A DNA stretch of 64,000 bases from Lindgomyces ingoldianus (lineage: Eukaryota > Ascomycota > Dothideomycetes > Pleosporales > Lindgomycetaceae): the NCBI RefSeq assembly GCF_010093535.1, contig NW_022985184.1, positions 461,993 through 525,992 on the forward strand, given 5' to 3'. The translations under genes and the position numbers were made by a program. This document shows positions 36,254 to 47,347 of this stretch, piece after piece. Under the pieces are notes generated by a model. It searched no databases and was not told where the DNA came from. It saw nothing but the letters and a program-made list of their open reading frames with translations. Numbering within the stretch: the first letter of the stretch is position 1; every line of letters begins with the position of its first letter.

Positions 36254-39200
36254 GACTAATACTAATAACAAAGGCGAACTTGGAATTGCGAGCGGTTGGA
36301 ATATGGGGAAGTAACCAACGAACAAGTTCTGTCCGGGGCACTGGTGCGAGGGGAGCGGCGACGAAATAGTTGGCAGGAGTGTTTGGGGTCTAACGGCAAC
36401 TACGAAAGGGTCTTGTGTTGGTTCAATTGATGAAGGCACTGCAGCGGCAATAACATGGTCTTGAAGTAGGAAAATAATTTCAGAGTCTCTTCTAGCATGG
36501 GCAGGCTGTGGTCTTTAACCTGTTGGGCGTGTCTGTACATAATGGAAACTGATGACTGGACGTCCTTTGAAAGTGTCGCTCTGACGGACATCCAAGCTTT
36601 TGTTCAGGGCGCCATGCCTTTCACGGCAAGCCCACGCTGCAGGTGGCTGCAGTTTTCGGGTCAGGAGGCAGGTGCGCCCGGACCACATCCTGCTCTCTCG
36701 TGATCGCCCTCCAGGAAATGGCAGCTGCGACGATGCGTCGTCACTGTCCTTTCAGCGGTCTCGCCGTTCAACCTCACCTTTCAGCTCTCATGCCATCTCG
36801 CGCCCGCCCTGTATGCGCCTTTGTTTCGCCGCCGACGCTGACCAGCTTAATGCCCCGCCAGCAGACACTCACCGACTCTGTCCTGAGTGGTGATACTCAG
36901 CGCGCGGCTCCCCATACGCTGTCCCTCGCCGACGGCCGCTCACTTGAGCATGCTTCATGCTAACCCAGACTGTGGCTTGCACCTGGGGCGTTCGGTTGCC
37001 AGCATCGAACACCCGTGGACATTCCCGCAAATTACCTCGTTCAAGGGGCGCACCGCCTGATGTCTCCGTGACGCAGAATGATGATCCATCGGAGCATCGA
37101 AGCCTTGTTCCCCGCAAAATGGCGTCGACCCAGCTCAAAATGGCGACGCTGGAGATGAGCTTTTCAGCATCTCCACGGAGCGCCTCCCACTCACACTACA
37201 GGGCCATTTCCCATGCCCTCTCGCTGCCTGTTTCCGCCCTGCAAATTGCCTTTTGCCTGCCATTGCTAATGGGGTAACACGCGAAGCAAGACATGATGTC
37301 TTTGCACTGTCTCAACTCGCATGCCAAGGATGAGGTTTTAGGTAATGCATGGAAAATTTCGTGGCAGCGGTCCAATACATGGAGCACGCTTCGAAGCTTT
37401 CTTCAATTCTTCCAACTGTGACCTGACTCATCTCCGCCTCGGCATGCATTTTCCATCGGACTCGGCATCCTGGATTCCCGGCCCACTGCACTTTGCTGTG
37501 CCTGGCAGTCTGTCGAGTAACAGAATCCACTTGTTGAGGCTCAAGCCTCGGAACCATTCAATACTGTTACTTGATTGCAACTGTTTTTATACCCTGCGTC
37601 TCCACCAACGTCGTATCGTTCCTCAATGATATCGTCGGCCACCTCCGAAGACGCTTCAACCATTCCTAACCGCCATCGTGATGATGCTCGATCACTCTCC
37701 GAAACAGGGGTCTCACGATATTTCGCTTATTTCGGCTCCGCGAATCCGGTTCGCAGAATTTTCACCCGCCAATGGATCCTTAGCATGCCTCATCAGCCTT
37801 GTCCCGATCCAGTAACAGAAGAGCAGATGCTGCATCTCCCATAAAAACTCGTCTTACAGATACCGTTGGGAGTCAAAATAGGTGGATCCTAGTGGATCCC
37901 TTCAGCCTTCAAATGCCGGGTGGACGACCATTATGGTGCTTAAACCAGAAAACTCAGCATTTAATGCGCTCTCAGCGCGGATGACGATGATTTAGAAGCG
38001 AGTTGCACCACCAAGGTAAGCCGACGCGCAAATTTCGCCATTTAGGATTCGCAAGACACCATCGTTGTTGTCCGAATTTCAACTTCTCTGTTCCGGAGTA
38101 TGCATCATTTCACCTTGCATGATGCAGTCACCTACCGAGAAGCATTCTTCGATTCTTTCTGTCCAATCGCAGTCTACAGCGCTCCTCAGCTCGACTGGGG
38201 TTCAGCCCTATGCACAAACACTCTCTGCACTTTCGTTTTTGCTTTTGACTGGTCCAGCGCACGCAGAATTCTCCTTACTTCTCATTTTCTCTTCCTCCAG
38301 CTCCACCTATTTAACTGCTGTTGTCCAGCCCTTCAGCCATATTTATCTGTATCACTTGCAGAAACAGCCGCATTCCGGATACTGTAAATGGAAGGATTGC
38401 ATCACATGGATTTGCCTTCAGGTATGTGTATATTCGGTGTGAGACACCAAGTCAGCGATCTACGACTCCGCCAGCCATATCTGTAGAGGAATGTGATGTG
38501 CAATAAATTGGACACGGACCTCTCACAGAGTACCCTAAAGTTACAGTAGGAAAGCACTGTCCGCCAATATCTTACCGACGTCGCTCTAACTCAGCTTCTC
38601 CAGATCCATCTCGCAGAGGCCTAGAACTGAACCCCTGCACTTTCTTCATAGGCTCTGCTTCCATGCACTTCTTCAAGCCACATCATGGGAAAAGATCTGA
38701 AAATGAACGTACTGCCAGCGCGCCCACCTGTCATCCGCCCAGTCAATGCCCGACCTCGCTCGCAGCATCGATTTCCCGATTCAGTCCAGCTAAGTCACAT
38801 ATCAACAAATTTGGTCTTCAGGGTCGACGTGGACTCACAGGTTCCACATACCGGCTTTACTGGGTTTTTGGCAGGATCTAGAGGCGATCATTTCACAAAC
38901 CGCACTTTCATCACGTAGTTCCCTGTTGGTACTGAGGGCCATGCACAATCCGTTCTACCGACTAACCCATCTTGTGGATACATTATTCGACTATAGGGGG
39001 GATATCTCACGATGGAGTCCAATATTGGAAACTTCAAGATTTTTGTTTTAGACCATCAAGTACCCCGTTATCACCCAGTTAGGTTTGGGCTGCTGAATGG
39101 AGAAAACGGTAAGCCTCAACTGGAATCACACCCTCTGAACGAGGCCTCGAGCACAACTTTTCTCACTCTACAACTATCAACTTATTTTCATGGTGAGCGA

Positions 39201-40557
39201 AGCCAGACGAAAGCTTAAACGTATATCCACGTCTCGCTGCCTAGTTTCCTTGGTTCTTTCATTCAATCACCCAAGAGCGGAAATTGAGGAACAGGAGTAT
39301 GTTTGTCCTAATCTCTGAAAATCCCTGTCTTTCAATGAAAACGTCAGGTACCCTTACGTTCTACAATGCGAAATAATTGAAGTGAAAGCAGAGTAGTAAT
39401 CTGGTATTGTGACTCGGCATCCGATTCATACGAGAATCAGCAAGCTTCCTAAAAAAAAATTCATGGCCCCTGAACCGTTACAACGGCGTAGGGAGTTACC
39501 ACTGTACCCTGCAACCGTAGACAGAAATCTTAGTAGAAGGCAGGAGCTACTTTCCTTGGCACGGAAGTCAGTCCGTCGCGTTTCTGTCAAGTATTTTGCG
39601 GTCCTGCTGGAATACTATGCACAGATGCCATAGAAAGCCAGGAAGAAAGCCTTTCGTTGAATTTCTCTTTCAGAATACCCGATCAAGATCGGTCAGTACA
39701 CATGACAGGTTCGTCTCCATCTTGTCAATCTCTGCTCAATATCTTCATATTTTGGAAGGGAAATTGAACCAATAACAGTCGCTCACCTTCATTTTATCAA
39801 ATCTTAGCTGTTACTATCTGTGCCATCTCATTGCATCTGATTAATCAACCACTCAGATTGGTGCAGGCCCGGCCTACTCCCCATCCCAGCGCCCTCTCAC
39901 GACGCGTCATCTGCATCCATCACTAGAGGCTTGGAAAAAGGTACCTGCATCCCCGGCTGGATCCAGTTCACTGGGTCGGGTCCATCAGCGTACATATCCA
40001 ATATGTTGAAACGCTAGTTGAAGGGGGGCCTCGTGCACGGGCAGGGATAGGGGTAGGGTTATCTGATAACTCTATTCTAACTTGCATCATCTGTTCAAAG
40101 TATACTTTCATCTCATGCCATGTAAGAAGGAAAAGTAGAGATTCTTGCGATATCATTCATTAGGCGCATGCATCCTGTACTAATTCATCCATAGATAGTT
40201 CCATTTAGTGAGTGGAATAGGAGTGGAGGCTTAGGGGTATCTCAACCGACCGACCCGATGTCTGTCTTTCCTCTCCTCTCATTTTCTCGTCCCTCCCCCC
40301 CATCTCTACCCTGCTCAAATCATAAGCCTGTGCCTAGTTCCGACAACCCCCACATAATCATTAAAGCGTCGCTCATTTCGTAGACGCTCCATCCGCCCCA
40401 ATCCCAACCCCAAGAACCCCGCACACTTAGGACCAGGCAGAATGCTCGCTCCAAAAGCGAAACTCGCTTCAAAAAGCGAAACACGCTCCCAACACCGAAC
40501 TATTGCACTCATCATTAATCCTTCAATTCACATCCCGTCTTCCAACCACGCGAGTAC
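36254..40557. other. Long gene-poor interval (4.3 kb)
   Basis: Longest interval without a supported gene. It contains the promoter of LDB19 on its left and the 3' region of the PAP2-type gene on its right. Frames up to about 125 codons occur on both strands (for example plus 37575-37844 and plus 38065-38442), none with recognisable motifs. No transposon remnant, long repeat or RIP-like AT block is evident. Confidence 0.5.
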
Positions 40558-41977
40558 TTAATTTACAACCGACCCTTTCACAACGTCTCCCCACCCGTCA
40601 TCCTCAAAATCCCCCTCAATGTCCCCCGTACTCCGTTCCGGCTTATGAATCCTCACCAACAGCAGGAAATAATCCTCCAAAGGTAACAGATTTAAGAGCA
40701 CCCTATTCCCCATCCACGCAACCCCACACACCATCGCGCCCGCCACAGCATCCAGAATAAAATGATTCGCTGTCGCTATAATCGCAACGAGGATGATCGT
40801 CGGGTATGCAATACCGAGGATCAAACACAGCAATCTGCGCGGACACGGGAGTCTGAGTCTTAGACTGCGGGATCGCGTGAACGGGATCCGGGAGGAAAAT
40901 GTGCGGGGGCGACGATGCCGCGGCGAAAGCGGGATCATGCAGATCGTTAGGCCGATGAGGAGCGAGTATCCGAAGTGAAGAGATGGCATCGCGGCGTATT
41001 GGTTACAGAATTTGTTCTGTGTCCATACAGAGCTTTCGCCCGTGGCGCCGTGCACGGTGTCGACGAAGCCGTAGGAGCGCGCTTCTTTACCAATTGGGCC
41101 TTCAACGTCGGGGTCGGAGAGTAGGCGTGGTGGCATGCATGGCCAGAGCGTGAAGACAATAAAGGCGAGGAGGTTGCAGACGGCCATTGTGCGGCGGCGG
41201 GCGGCGTAAAGTTTTGGTCCTGCGAGCGAGCCGCCGGGTTCTTCGATGAGTTTGTTGGGGAGGGGGAGGTTAAGACGGTTGCCGGCGGTGGTGTAGTAGT
41301 ATAGCCAGACGAGGAAGAGGATAGTGCCGGGGATGTGGATGAATGAGTAAATGCGGTTGGTCCAGTGTATGAGGAACGGGTGTTTGAGGAACCAGTGTTG
41401 GATGGGCAGTTCGTGGAAGATGTGAAGGGATTGCTCGAGGTGAATGAGTTGGAGAGCATGGTTACGGGCGACATTTACGGTGCCTTCGACGAGGGTTACG
41501 GCGGTGAAGGCGCGGCCTAATTGGTATACCTGACTTACTGTCAGTGGTATTCCTGAAAACAAAAGTGGAAGAGCAAGAGTGGGAGCATACCCAATATATC
41601 AACGCCCAATACCACGCCTCAACTAAAAACGGAAACTTCTTTAGCAACCGGCTCAGAAAATATCTCTGAAATCTCTTTGTATTTGGCGACACGACTTCCT
41701 TCCTAAACCCAAGTATCCGTATCTCTCTTTTCCTCCATTTTGGTTCCTGGGGCGTGAATAGCGAAGGCGAAGAAGCGCGATTGTCGTCAAGCAGTGAGGC
41801 GCTCGAGCGCGGACTGGAGCTTCCGGATTCAATGGAATCTGGGGAAGACGAGCGGGAGGATCTCTGACTGCGTCGCTGGCGGTCAAATATACGATACCGA
41901 GTGTTCCGGTTGACCCATGTGCCTCCGAACAGCAGCGTCACTACCACGAGTGGCTCTATAAAAGCTCCAGCACCCAT
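40558..41977 (-). CDS. PAP2-superfamily integral membrane protein (inositolphosphotransferase/Aur1-like)
   Basis: Exons 41977-41591 and 41529-40558, 452 aa; the splice gives ALIYWVYQLGRAF. Start placed at MGAGAFIEPLVVVTLLFGG, a first membrane helix; an upstream in-frame ATG at 42010 would add 11 residues. A Ser/Arg-rich cytosolic loop follows, then several helices. The PAP2-type catalytic motifs are visible: a PSLH block within NQYAAMPSLHFGYS, and the later H-x4-D in ANHFILDAVAG. These define the PAP2_3/inositolphosphotransferase group that includes Aur1 and plant-type enzymes. The reaction is probably lipid phosphate or headgroup transfer in the ER or Golgi, but this paralogue is uncharacterised. 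Confidence 0.8.
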
Positions 41978-43166
41978 GGTGTTGTGGGGGACAGAAGTGA
42001 GAGAAGCCAACTAGGACGAGGACGGGTTATATGTAGAAGGGCAGGAAGCTTGCGGATGCGGCACGGATCTTCGCTGCCTCCACAGAAGCTTATTACCCAG
42101 GATCGCTGCGTTGCCTTCTTTGTCCTGAGGTGTCGAATGCCTAGTGGGGTAGTGGGCAAGGGTAGCTCCGAATACCCCGGTCACTTTTGGTAGGTATATC
42201 CGCGAGGGAGTCCGGGGTCAAATGTGATCAGATATCTGATGATGTCCCTCGATATACGGAAAACGAGAATAGCTGGGTGAGGGAGAAAGACCAGACGAAA
42301 AGACGTCGACAAAAAGGTGTAAGCAGTGCGGAGAGTTCACAGGTGAGTAATCTAGGTAACCAAGTGTTAGGATAGTTTGTAATTAGGCGACGGTGAAGTC
42401 AGCGGAAGAAACGGAGATTAGAAATTCGACGAAGAGAAGTGGCTTGCTCGAGTCCTCCAGCACTTCTTTCTCCTCCTGTTCGTTGTTATCGTGAATCCGA
42501 ATTACTGTTGTTTGATGGATGTCGCCTGCGTTATGCCGGCTTCATTTTTGCTCTCACAGCTCGCCACAACCAACCGCCATATATACGTCTACCCATTGCC
42601 GTCAGTCTCTCTCTCGCATCGCCTCGGGTTCGCTCCCTCAGCGGTGCCGGATGCGCGCCGAATAGGGTTGAGAGGTCACGCCCGCCAGCATCTTAAAGTA
42701 TAAGCAGAAGCCCGAGCACGCGACCTCACACTCGTTTGGCTCTTGCTAGGCCCGATTAGGCTTAGCTTCCGTACCTCCCGGCTGGAACTCACAAGGCTGT
42801 CGCTCCGAGCAAGCCTTGCTTTCGCAGGTATCGGCCGACCAAAGCTCCGCGCTTCCGATGAGGTACACAAGAACTGTGGACTTGCAGCTGATTGATTATT
42901 TTACTCCTCTTTTGGTCCGTCACATGGCGTTTGTGGAATAAGATTATGTCATGTGAGGAGTACCGTACTCGCCAGCGGTTGCCAACATTCCAGTTTCTGT
43001 CAGCTGGCGGTCGATCGGGCATAAGCTTATTTCGATAGTGTGTTATGTAAGTTGCTTGACGATATCTGATTGGAGATCCATGCTTACAAAATCCAGTTGT
43101 CTGACATTGCCGCTCGTGGGCTGCAGTTTCACAGCTAACACACTCGTAATGGGAAGATTTTAACTA
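41978..43166. other. Intergenic region left of the transposon
   Basis: Promoter side of the PAP2-type gene and pre-insertion flank of the mobile element. The dinucleotide TA at 43165-43166 is the left target-site copy. I see no gene. Confidence 0.5.
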
Positions 43167-43208
43167 ACGTCGATCGGGCCGTGACGGGACAGTGGGTGTA
43201 GCGGGACG
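43167..43208 (+). repeat. Left terminal inverted repeat (42 bp)
   Basis: Starts ACGTCGATCGGGCCGTGACG and matches the reverse complement of 50226-50267 at 39 of 42 positions. Mismatches at positions 18, 34 and 38 are all A/G differences. The ACGT start is common among Fot-type elements. Confidence 0.9.
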
Positions 43209-43789
43209 TATTTGGCAATCGGACCTTCGCAATCTCTTCTCTGCAAGCCTATAAGGCTGTAATTGGATTCTTTCATTCTACATTTATAGATGCCTGAGGA
43301 AACCAATCTCCGGCAACCATTAGTGTAGGGCTGATGTTGCTGTCAGTCGATTCGTCAACGCCGTCGATCGCCACTTTAGCAAGTCACCCCTGTTCATTCG
43401 CGACCAACGCAGTCTAAGCATGATTCGGGAGACTGAAGATGAAAATTAATGTCTGAAAATGATATCACCTGGTGTGGAGGACCTTTGCGACTTTATTGCA
43501 CACATTCCGCGAGTTTCGCCGATCGATGGCCGAATCCTTTAAAGCCCCTGCTGACGCCAGTGTGGAGTGCTGTATTTGTCAGCTAAGTAATATACCGCTA
43601 CCCCCGTTATAGACTAGATGATGTGGCGCATGCCTGTCAGCTCACATGATGTGCCTAAATCTACCGCCCTTTCAGTTCCAATCCTGCGACGAGACTTTCG
43701 CCACTCTTATAGCACTGCCAGCCCCTACTTCCAGTTTTATCTTTTCATTTGTGGAATCTCAGCCTTTCGCAGCTAAGATCTTAGTTACT

Positions 43790-44083
43790 ATGGGTCAAAC
43801 TACTCCAAAGCGGGTTATCCTCCGCTGTCGCGAGCAATTCTTTAAAGATCAGAAGATAATGGTAGATGCTTTCTTTGAATCGCAAAATCTACCAAATCTC
43901 GAGGGACACGGTGTGCATATATGCAGCGAACCCTCTTCTACCCGTCTCTATCTCGTTCTTGATCTTCATTGTGAAGAGGTTCCAAATGTCGATCTTAGTG
44001 AGTTGGAACTTCAAGTATTCAAAGTCTCAAGAAATACTACATTGTACGACGTCTCTCTAAGCTGCGAAACTCAACTAAACTAG
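43790..44083 (+). CDS. Small hypothetical protein inside the transposon
   Basis: A 97-aa frame from ATG 43790 (MGQTTPKRVILRCREQ...); the same frame is open from 43646 upstream. It has a plausible globular composition (LYLVLDLHCEEVPNVDLSELEL) but no family I recognise. It lies between the left terminal repeat and the transposase, on the same strand. It could be an accessory transposon gene, a captured fragment or chance. Confidence 0.3.
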   Translation: MGQTTPKRVILRCREQFFKDQKIMVDAFFESQNLPNLEGHGVHICSEPSSTRLYLVLDLHCEEVPNVDLSELELQVFKVSRNTTLYDVSLSCETQLN

Positions 44084-44672
44084 ACCTATCTAGTACATTC
44101 GAAGATCTAGGAGAGGGTGCAAGAAAAAGGGCTTACCAACGATCGCTTAAACTAGATTGGGGAGCCAACCAATCTAATCAGACGAATTAGATGGCGTTAC
44201 TCCTTTACAAGGAGGACAATCTCCATCTTTATCCGTATCTTGAACATCGCGGTTCAGGGGAAGATCCCTTAAAAACCCAGATGGAGGAAGGCATGCAATA
44301 CGGCCTCGATTGACTGCTGCTTGACAAAAGAGAATTTCTTTTCGATTTTCGTGTTTGGGATTCCGCACACAAGATCGGAATGTCTCACAACTCCACTAAC
44401 ACATCGTCCTTGAATGGATATCGACTTAAAAAAGGAGTTAAGGTTGACCCAATTTGATGGTAGTCAATCGAACGCGGGGCAGTTGAAGATATAACTTAGA
44501 TCTTCGTGCAGATAGATACTCGGAACATAGATAATCCGATGCGCTATTCTTTTTATAGCAACATTCTTTGGCTACGTGTCCTCTGCTCTAGTGCCTCGCC
44601 CTCCCTCGCTGCCCACCCTGTACCTATTCGTTCCATTCCATCCCATCTATCATCAACCTGTAGTACGCTAAC
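44084..44672. other. Transposon-internal non-coding segment before the transposase
   Basis: Holds the probable transposase promoter; a pyrimidine-rich stretch (about 44577-44650) precedes the ATG at 44673. A 64-codon minus frame at 44174-44368 has no features. Confidence 0.4.
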
Positions 44673-46451
44673 ATGGACAAGGCAAGTCAAGCATTAGCAC
44701 GAGGAGTCCGCCCCGGTGTCCGCAGATCATATCGAACCCTCGCAGACCATAGTGAAGTCCCTTCTTCTACCCTTCATGCTCGTGCCAACGGTCGACCCTC
44801 GATAGAGGAGAAGGCCAAAGGCCAACGATATCTCAGAGACTATGAGGAAGCTGCCCTTATTCAGTATCTCTTACAATTATCTGATCTTGGACAACCTGTT
44901 CGAATCAAATTTATACCCTCCCTAGCCTTCTGCATCACCCGCCAGCGCTCTACAAACAGACCTCCCAAGCCTCCGCATGAGGGCTGGTCGAAGGATCTAG
45001 AAAAGCGATATCCAGAGATCAAAGCGAGACGAGTTAGGGCCCTTGAATGGAACCGCCACGAGAAGAACATATACGGGAAGACAACTCACTGGTTCGAAGC
45101 TATTCAGCGGGTCTTGCATGACCCGATGATACTTCCTGAGAACGTCTATAATATGGATGAGACTGGAGTCATGCTATCGATGCCAGGCTCTGTCAAAGTA
45201 TTAATGCGAAGTGACGACTTACGAAAGCATAGAGGCGCACGAGTTAAGCGTATAACGGTAACTGCAATTGAATGTATTAGTGCTAATGGTAGGTATCTAA
45301 ATCCTCTCGTTATTTGGCCGGCTACTACTCATCGAAGTAACTGGACTACGTTTCCTACCCCTGGATGGCAATATGCGTGCACCGAGACTGGATATACCGA
45401 CTCTTATATTAGCTTGCAGTGGCTCAAACGTATATTCGATCCTGAGACTAAGGACCAGGCTAAGGATAGACCTCGAGTACTAATCTGTGATGGGTTTGGG
45501 ACGCATGAGACCCTTGAGATCCTAGAGTTCTGCCTTACGAATAACATCATCCTGTGCCGCCTTCCTTCTCATACATCACACAAGCTCCAGCCCTGCGACG
45601 TCTCTACCTTTGCTCCGCTGAAGTCTGCCTATCGTGAGCAAGTCGATCGGCTGGAGCGAGGTGGTGTGAACACAATCGGTAAGGAGCATTTTACATGCCT
45701 TTATAGCCCTGCGAGGGTGAGAGCCTTCACGCCCAAGAATATCAAATCCGGCTTTGCTGCGACTGGTTTGTATCCATTCAATCCAGATAGAGTGCTCAGA
45801 ACGATGCCAAAACCTCTTGCTGAATTGACCGTTCCCCAAATCAACGAGATAATACCTGCTCCGGAAGATGCAGCATTGGAATCACCTGTAACGCCAGTGT
45901 CAGCAGAGGGTCTTACGTCGCTGCAGAATATCATTATGAAGTATAACACCGACGCTATGGACGAGACGAGCAAGCTGCGTTTCTATAGACACCTACAGAA
46001 ATTTGCGAAAGCCGCTCAAGCATCGTTTGCTAAGGGGGCTCTCCAGCAAAATCAGATTCGACTGATGATGAAAATCAATAATGAAGCCAAGGTTCGACGA
46101 TCAACGAAGTCGGTGGTCCTAGGAACAGCAAAGATCATGAGCTACGAAGACCTCGTGGACGCAAGAGTGAAGCGGGCCGAGCAAGACGCTGCGAAGGAAA
46201 AATCCAAAGGCAAACGTGGACGAAAGCCTAAAAAGGCTGCAGTAGAGACCGTGGATGGCACAGCCGAGGGCACGGCAGATGGCATAGCAGATAAGCCCAA
46301 ACGCGGCCGGAAGCGCAAAAATGCTGCAGAAGTCGATAGAGAACCAAAGGGCAAAAGGGTACAGACGAAGGAGACGTTAAGGAAAGAGTCTAAGACGCAC
46401 ACAGAGCATGATAAGGGATCGCCAAAGGTTCCAGTAGCGCAAATGTGGTAA
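44673..46451 (+). CDS. Fot/pogo-family DDE_1 transposase, apparently intact
   Basis: Single exon, 592 aa. The N-terminus carries the Psq/HTH and CENP-B-type DNA-binding region (YRTLADHSEVPSSTLHARANG; DYEEAALIQYLLQLSDLGQPV). The DDE_1 catalytic core has all three acidic positions: D in NMDETGV, D in LICDGFGTHETLE, and D in KLQPCDVSTFAPLK. The segment KSGFAATGLYPFNPDRV is typical of the C-terminal side. The Lys-rich tail contains two AT-hook-like motifs (KRGRKPKK, PKRGRKRK) around a GTAEGTADGIAD repeat. There are no stops or frameshifts and no strong RIP skew, so it may still be active. It would cut at the 42-bp terminal repeats and insert at TA. Confidence 0.9.
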   Translation: MDKASQALARGVRPGVRRSYRTLADHSEVPSSTLHARANGRPSIEEKAKGQRYLRDYEEAALIQYLLQLSDLGQPVRIKFIPSLAFCITRQRSTNRPPKPPHEGWSKDLEKRYPEIKARRVRALEWNRHEKNIYGKTTHWFEAIQRVLHDPMILPENVYNMDETGVMLSMPGSVKVLMRSDDLRKHRGARVKRITVTAIECISANGRYLNPLVIWPATTHRSNWTTFPTPGWQYACTETGYTDSYISLQWLKRIFDPETKDQAKDRPRVLICDGFGTHETLEILEFCLTNNIILCRLPSHTSHKLQPCDVSTFAPLKSAYREQVDRLERGGVNTIGKEHFTCLYSPARVRAFTPKNIKSGFAATGLYPFNPDRVLRTMPKPLAELTVPQINEIIPAPEDAALESPVTPVSAEGLTSLQNIIMKYNTDAMDETSKLRFYRHLQKFAKAAQASFAKGALQQNQIRLMMKINNEAKVRRSTKSVVLGTAKIMSYEDLVDARVKRAEQDAAKEKSKGKRGRKPKKAAVETVDGTAEGTADGIADKPKRGRKRKNAAEVDREPKGKRVQTKETLRKESKTHTEHDKGSPKVPVAQMW

Positions 46452-46785
46452 TAAGTGGTGGGAGGGTTTCTACATAAGTGTTAGCATAAGCTTGATGGGT
46501 TTTAAAGTAATATACTGGGTCTTTGCGTAATATCTAGGAGTGGATACTGCCATACAGTCGCGTGCAAAACCGGCGTCGTGATTGTGCACCTTTTGACTTT
46601 AATTCTGGTGCCACCCTGGAACATAAGGAGAACACTATTGGTCACAATGTACAAGGGTTCCGGAGGAGCAAAGACTACCTAGAGCTGGGTCATTTTTAAT
46701 TACTAGTAGCGACCTCCACCACTGTGGCTGCCTTACTCGTCGGACGCAAAAGATAACATGTGCCCTTGATCGTACTATATGCCCT
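46452..46785. other. Transposon-internal spacer after the transposase
   Basis: 3' region of the transposase. No terminal-repeat copy is found here, which argues that the element does not end before the HET gene. Confidence 0.5.
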
Positions 46786-46897
46786 CGAAATTGTCCCCTT
46801 GAGCTTGTGGACTCGAACGGGTCCCATCGAACGGGTCCCATCGAACGCGTGCCCTCGAATGAGTGCCCTTGAATGAGTGCCTTCGAGCGCTCTCCGA
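46786..46897. repeat. Minisatellite of about eight 14-bp units
   Basis: Degenerate tandem units with consensus close to YGAAYGNGTSCCYT. Units at 46814 and 46828 are identical (CGAACGGGTCCCAT); those at 46842, 46856 and 46870 differ by a few bases; the outer units are more diverged. A 14-bp period is not a codon multiple, so the minus-strand frame over it is unlikely to be coding. It sits between the transposase and the HET gene. Confidence 0.75.
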
Positions 46898-47347
46898 CTC
46901 TGTAATTGCTGAGATGGCATCTTCAACTGCTCCTCGACTTTGCAAGTTTGGACTAGTACCCCTCTAATTATGTTGTCCTCCAACATTGAGTCTAGCATTT
47001 GTGTTCTCCTCTCGCGAGAGCCGTCTATCGTCGGAGTTTGGCAGTGGCAAATCGGACTATGACGGGGCTGTCAGCCCGAAGGTAACATGAGAATCGTAAT
47101 CTACGCGTCATGGATGCTATAGGGTGGTGAGAATGAAAATGCTGCCGTGTGTGAGAGTGATCTCTCCTCCATCGTGATCATTTGCTTTGCTGCCCATAGT
47201 ATGAGCGGAAGAGGATGATCAAAGCGATGTATCTTGAGAATCATTGGTCGTGTTGTTGGAGCCAGAGTATCTTGGTTCAGAAAAGTTCAGAGTATCCCTG
47301 GCAAACATTTTGTCTCCAAATTCCCATTTGAATTCTAGCTTCATCAT

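Noticed and set aside
43009..43019. Partial copy (GTCGATCGGGC) of the terminal repeat just left of the element
   Set aside because: Only 11 bp, without the TA flank or the rest of the repeat; chance or a negligible scar.
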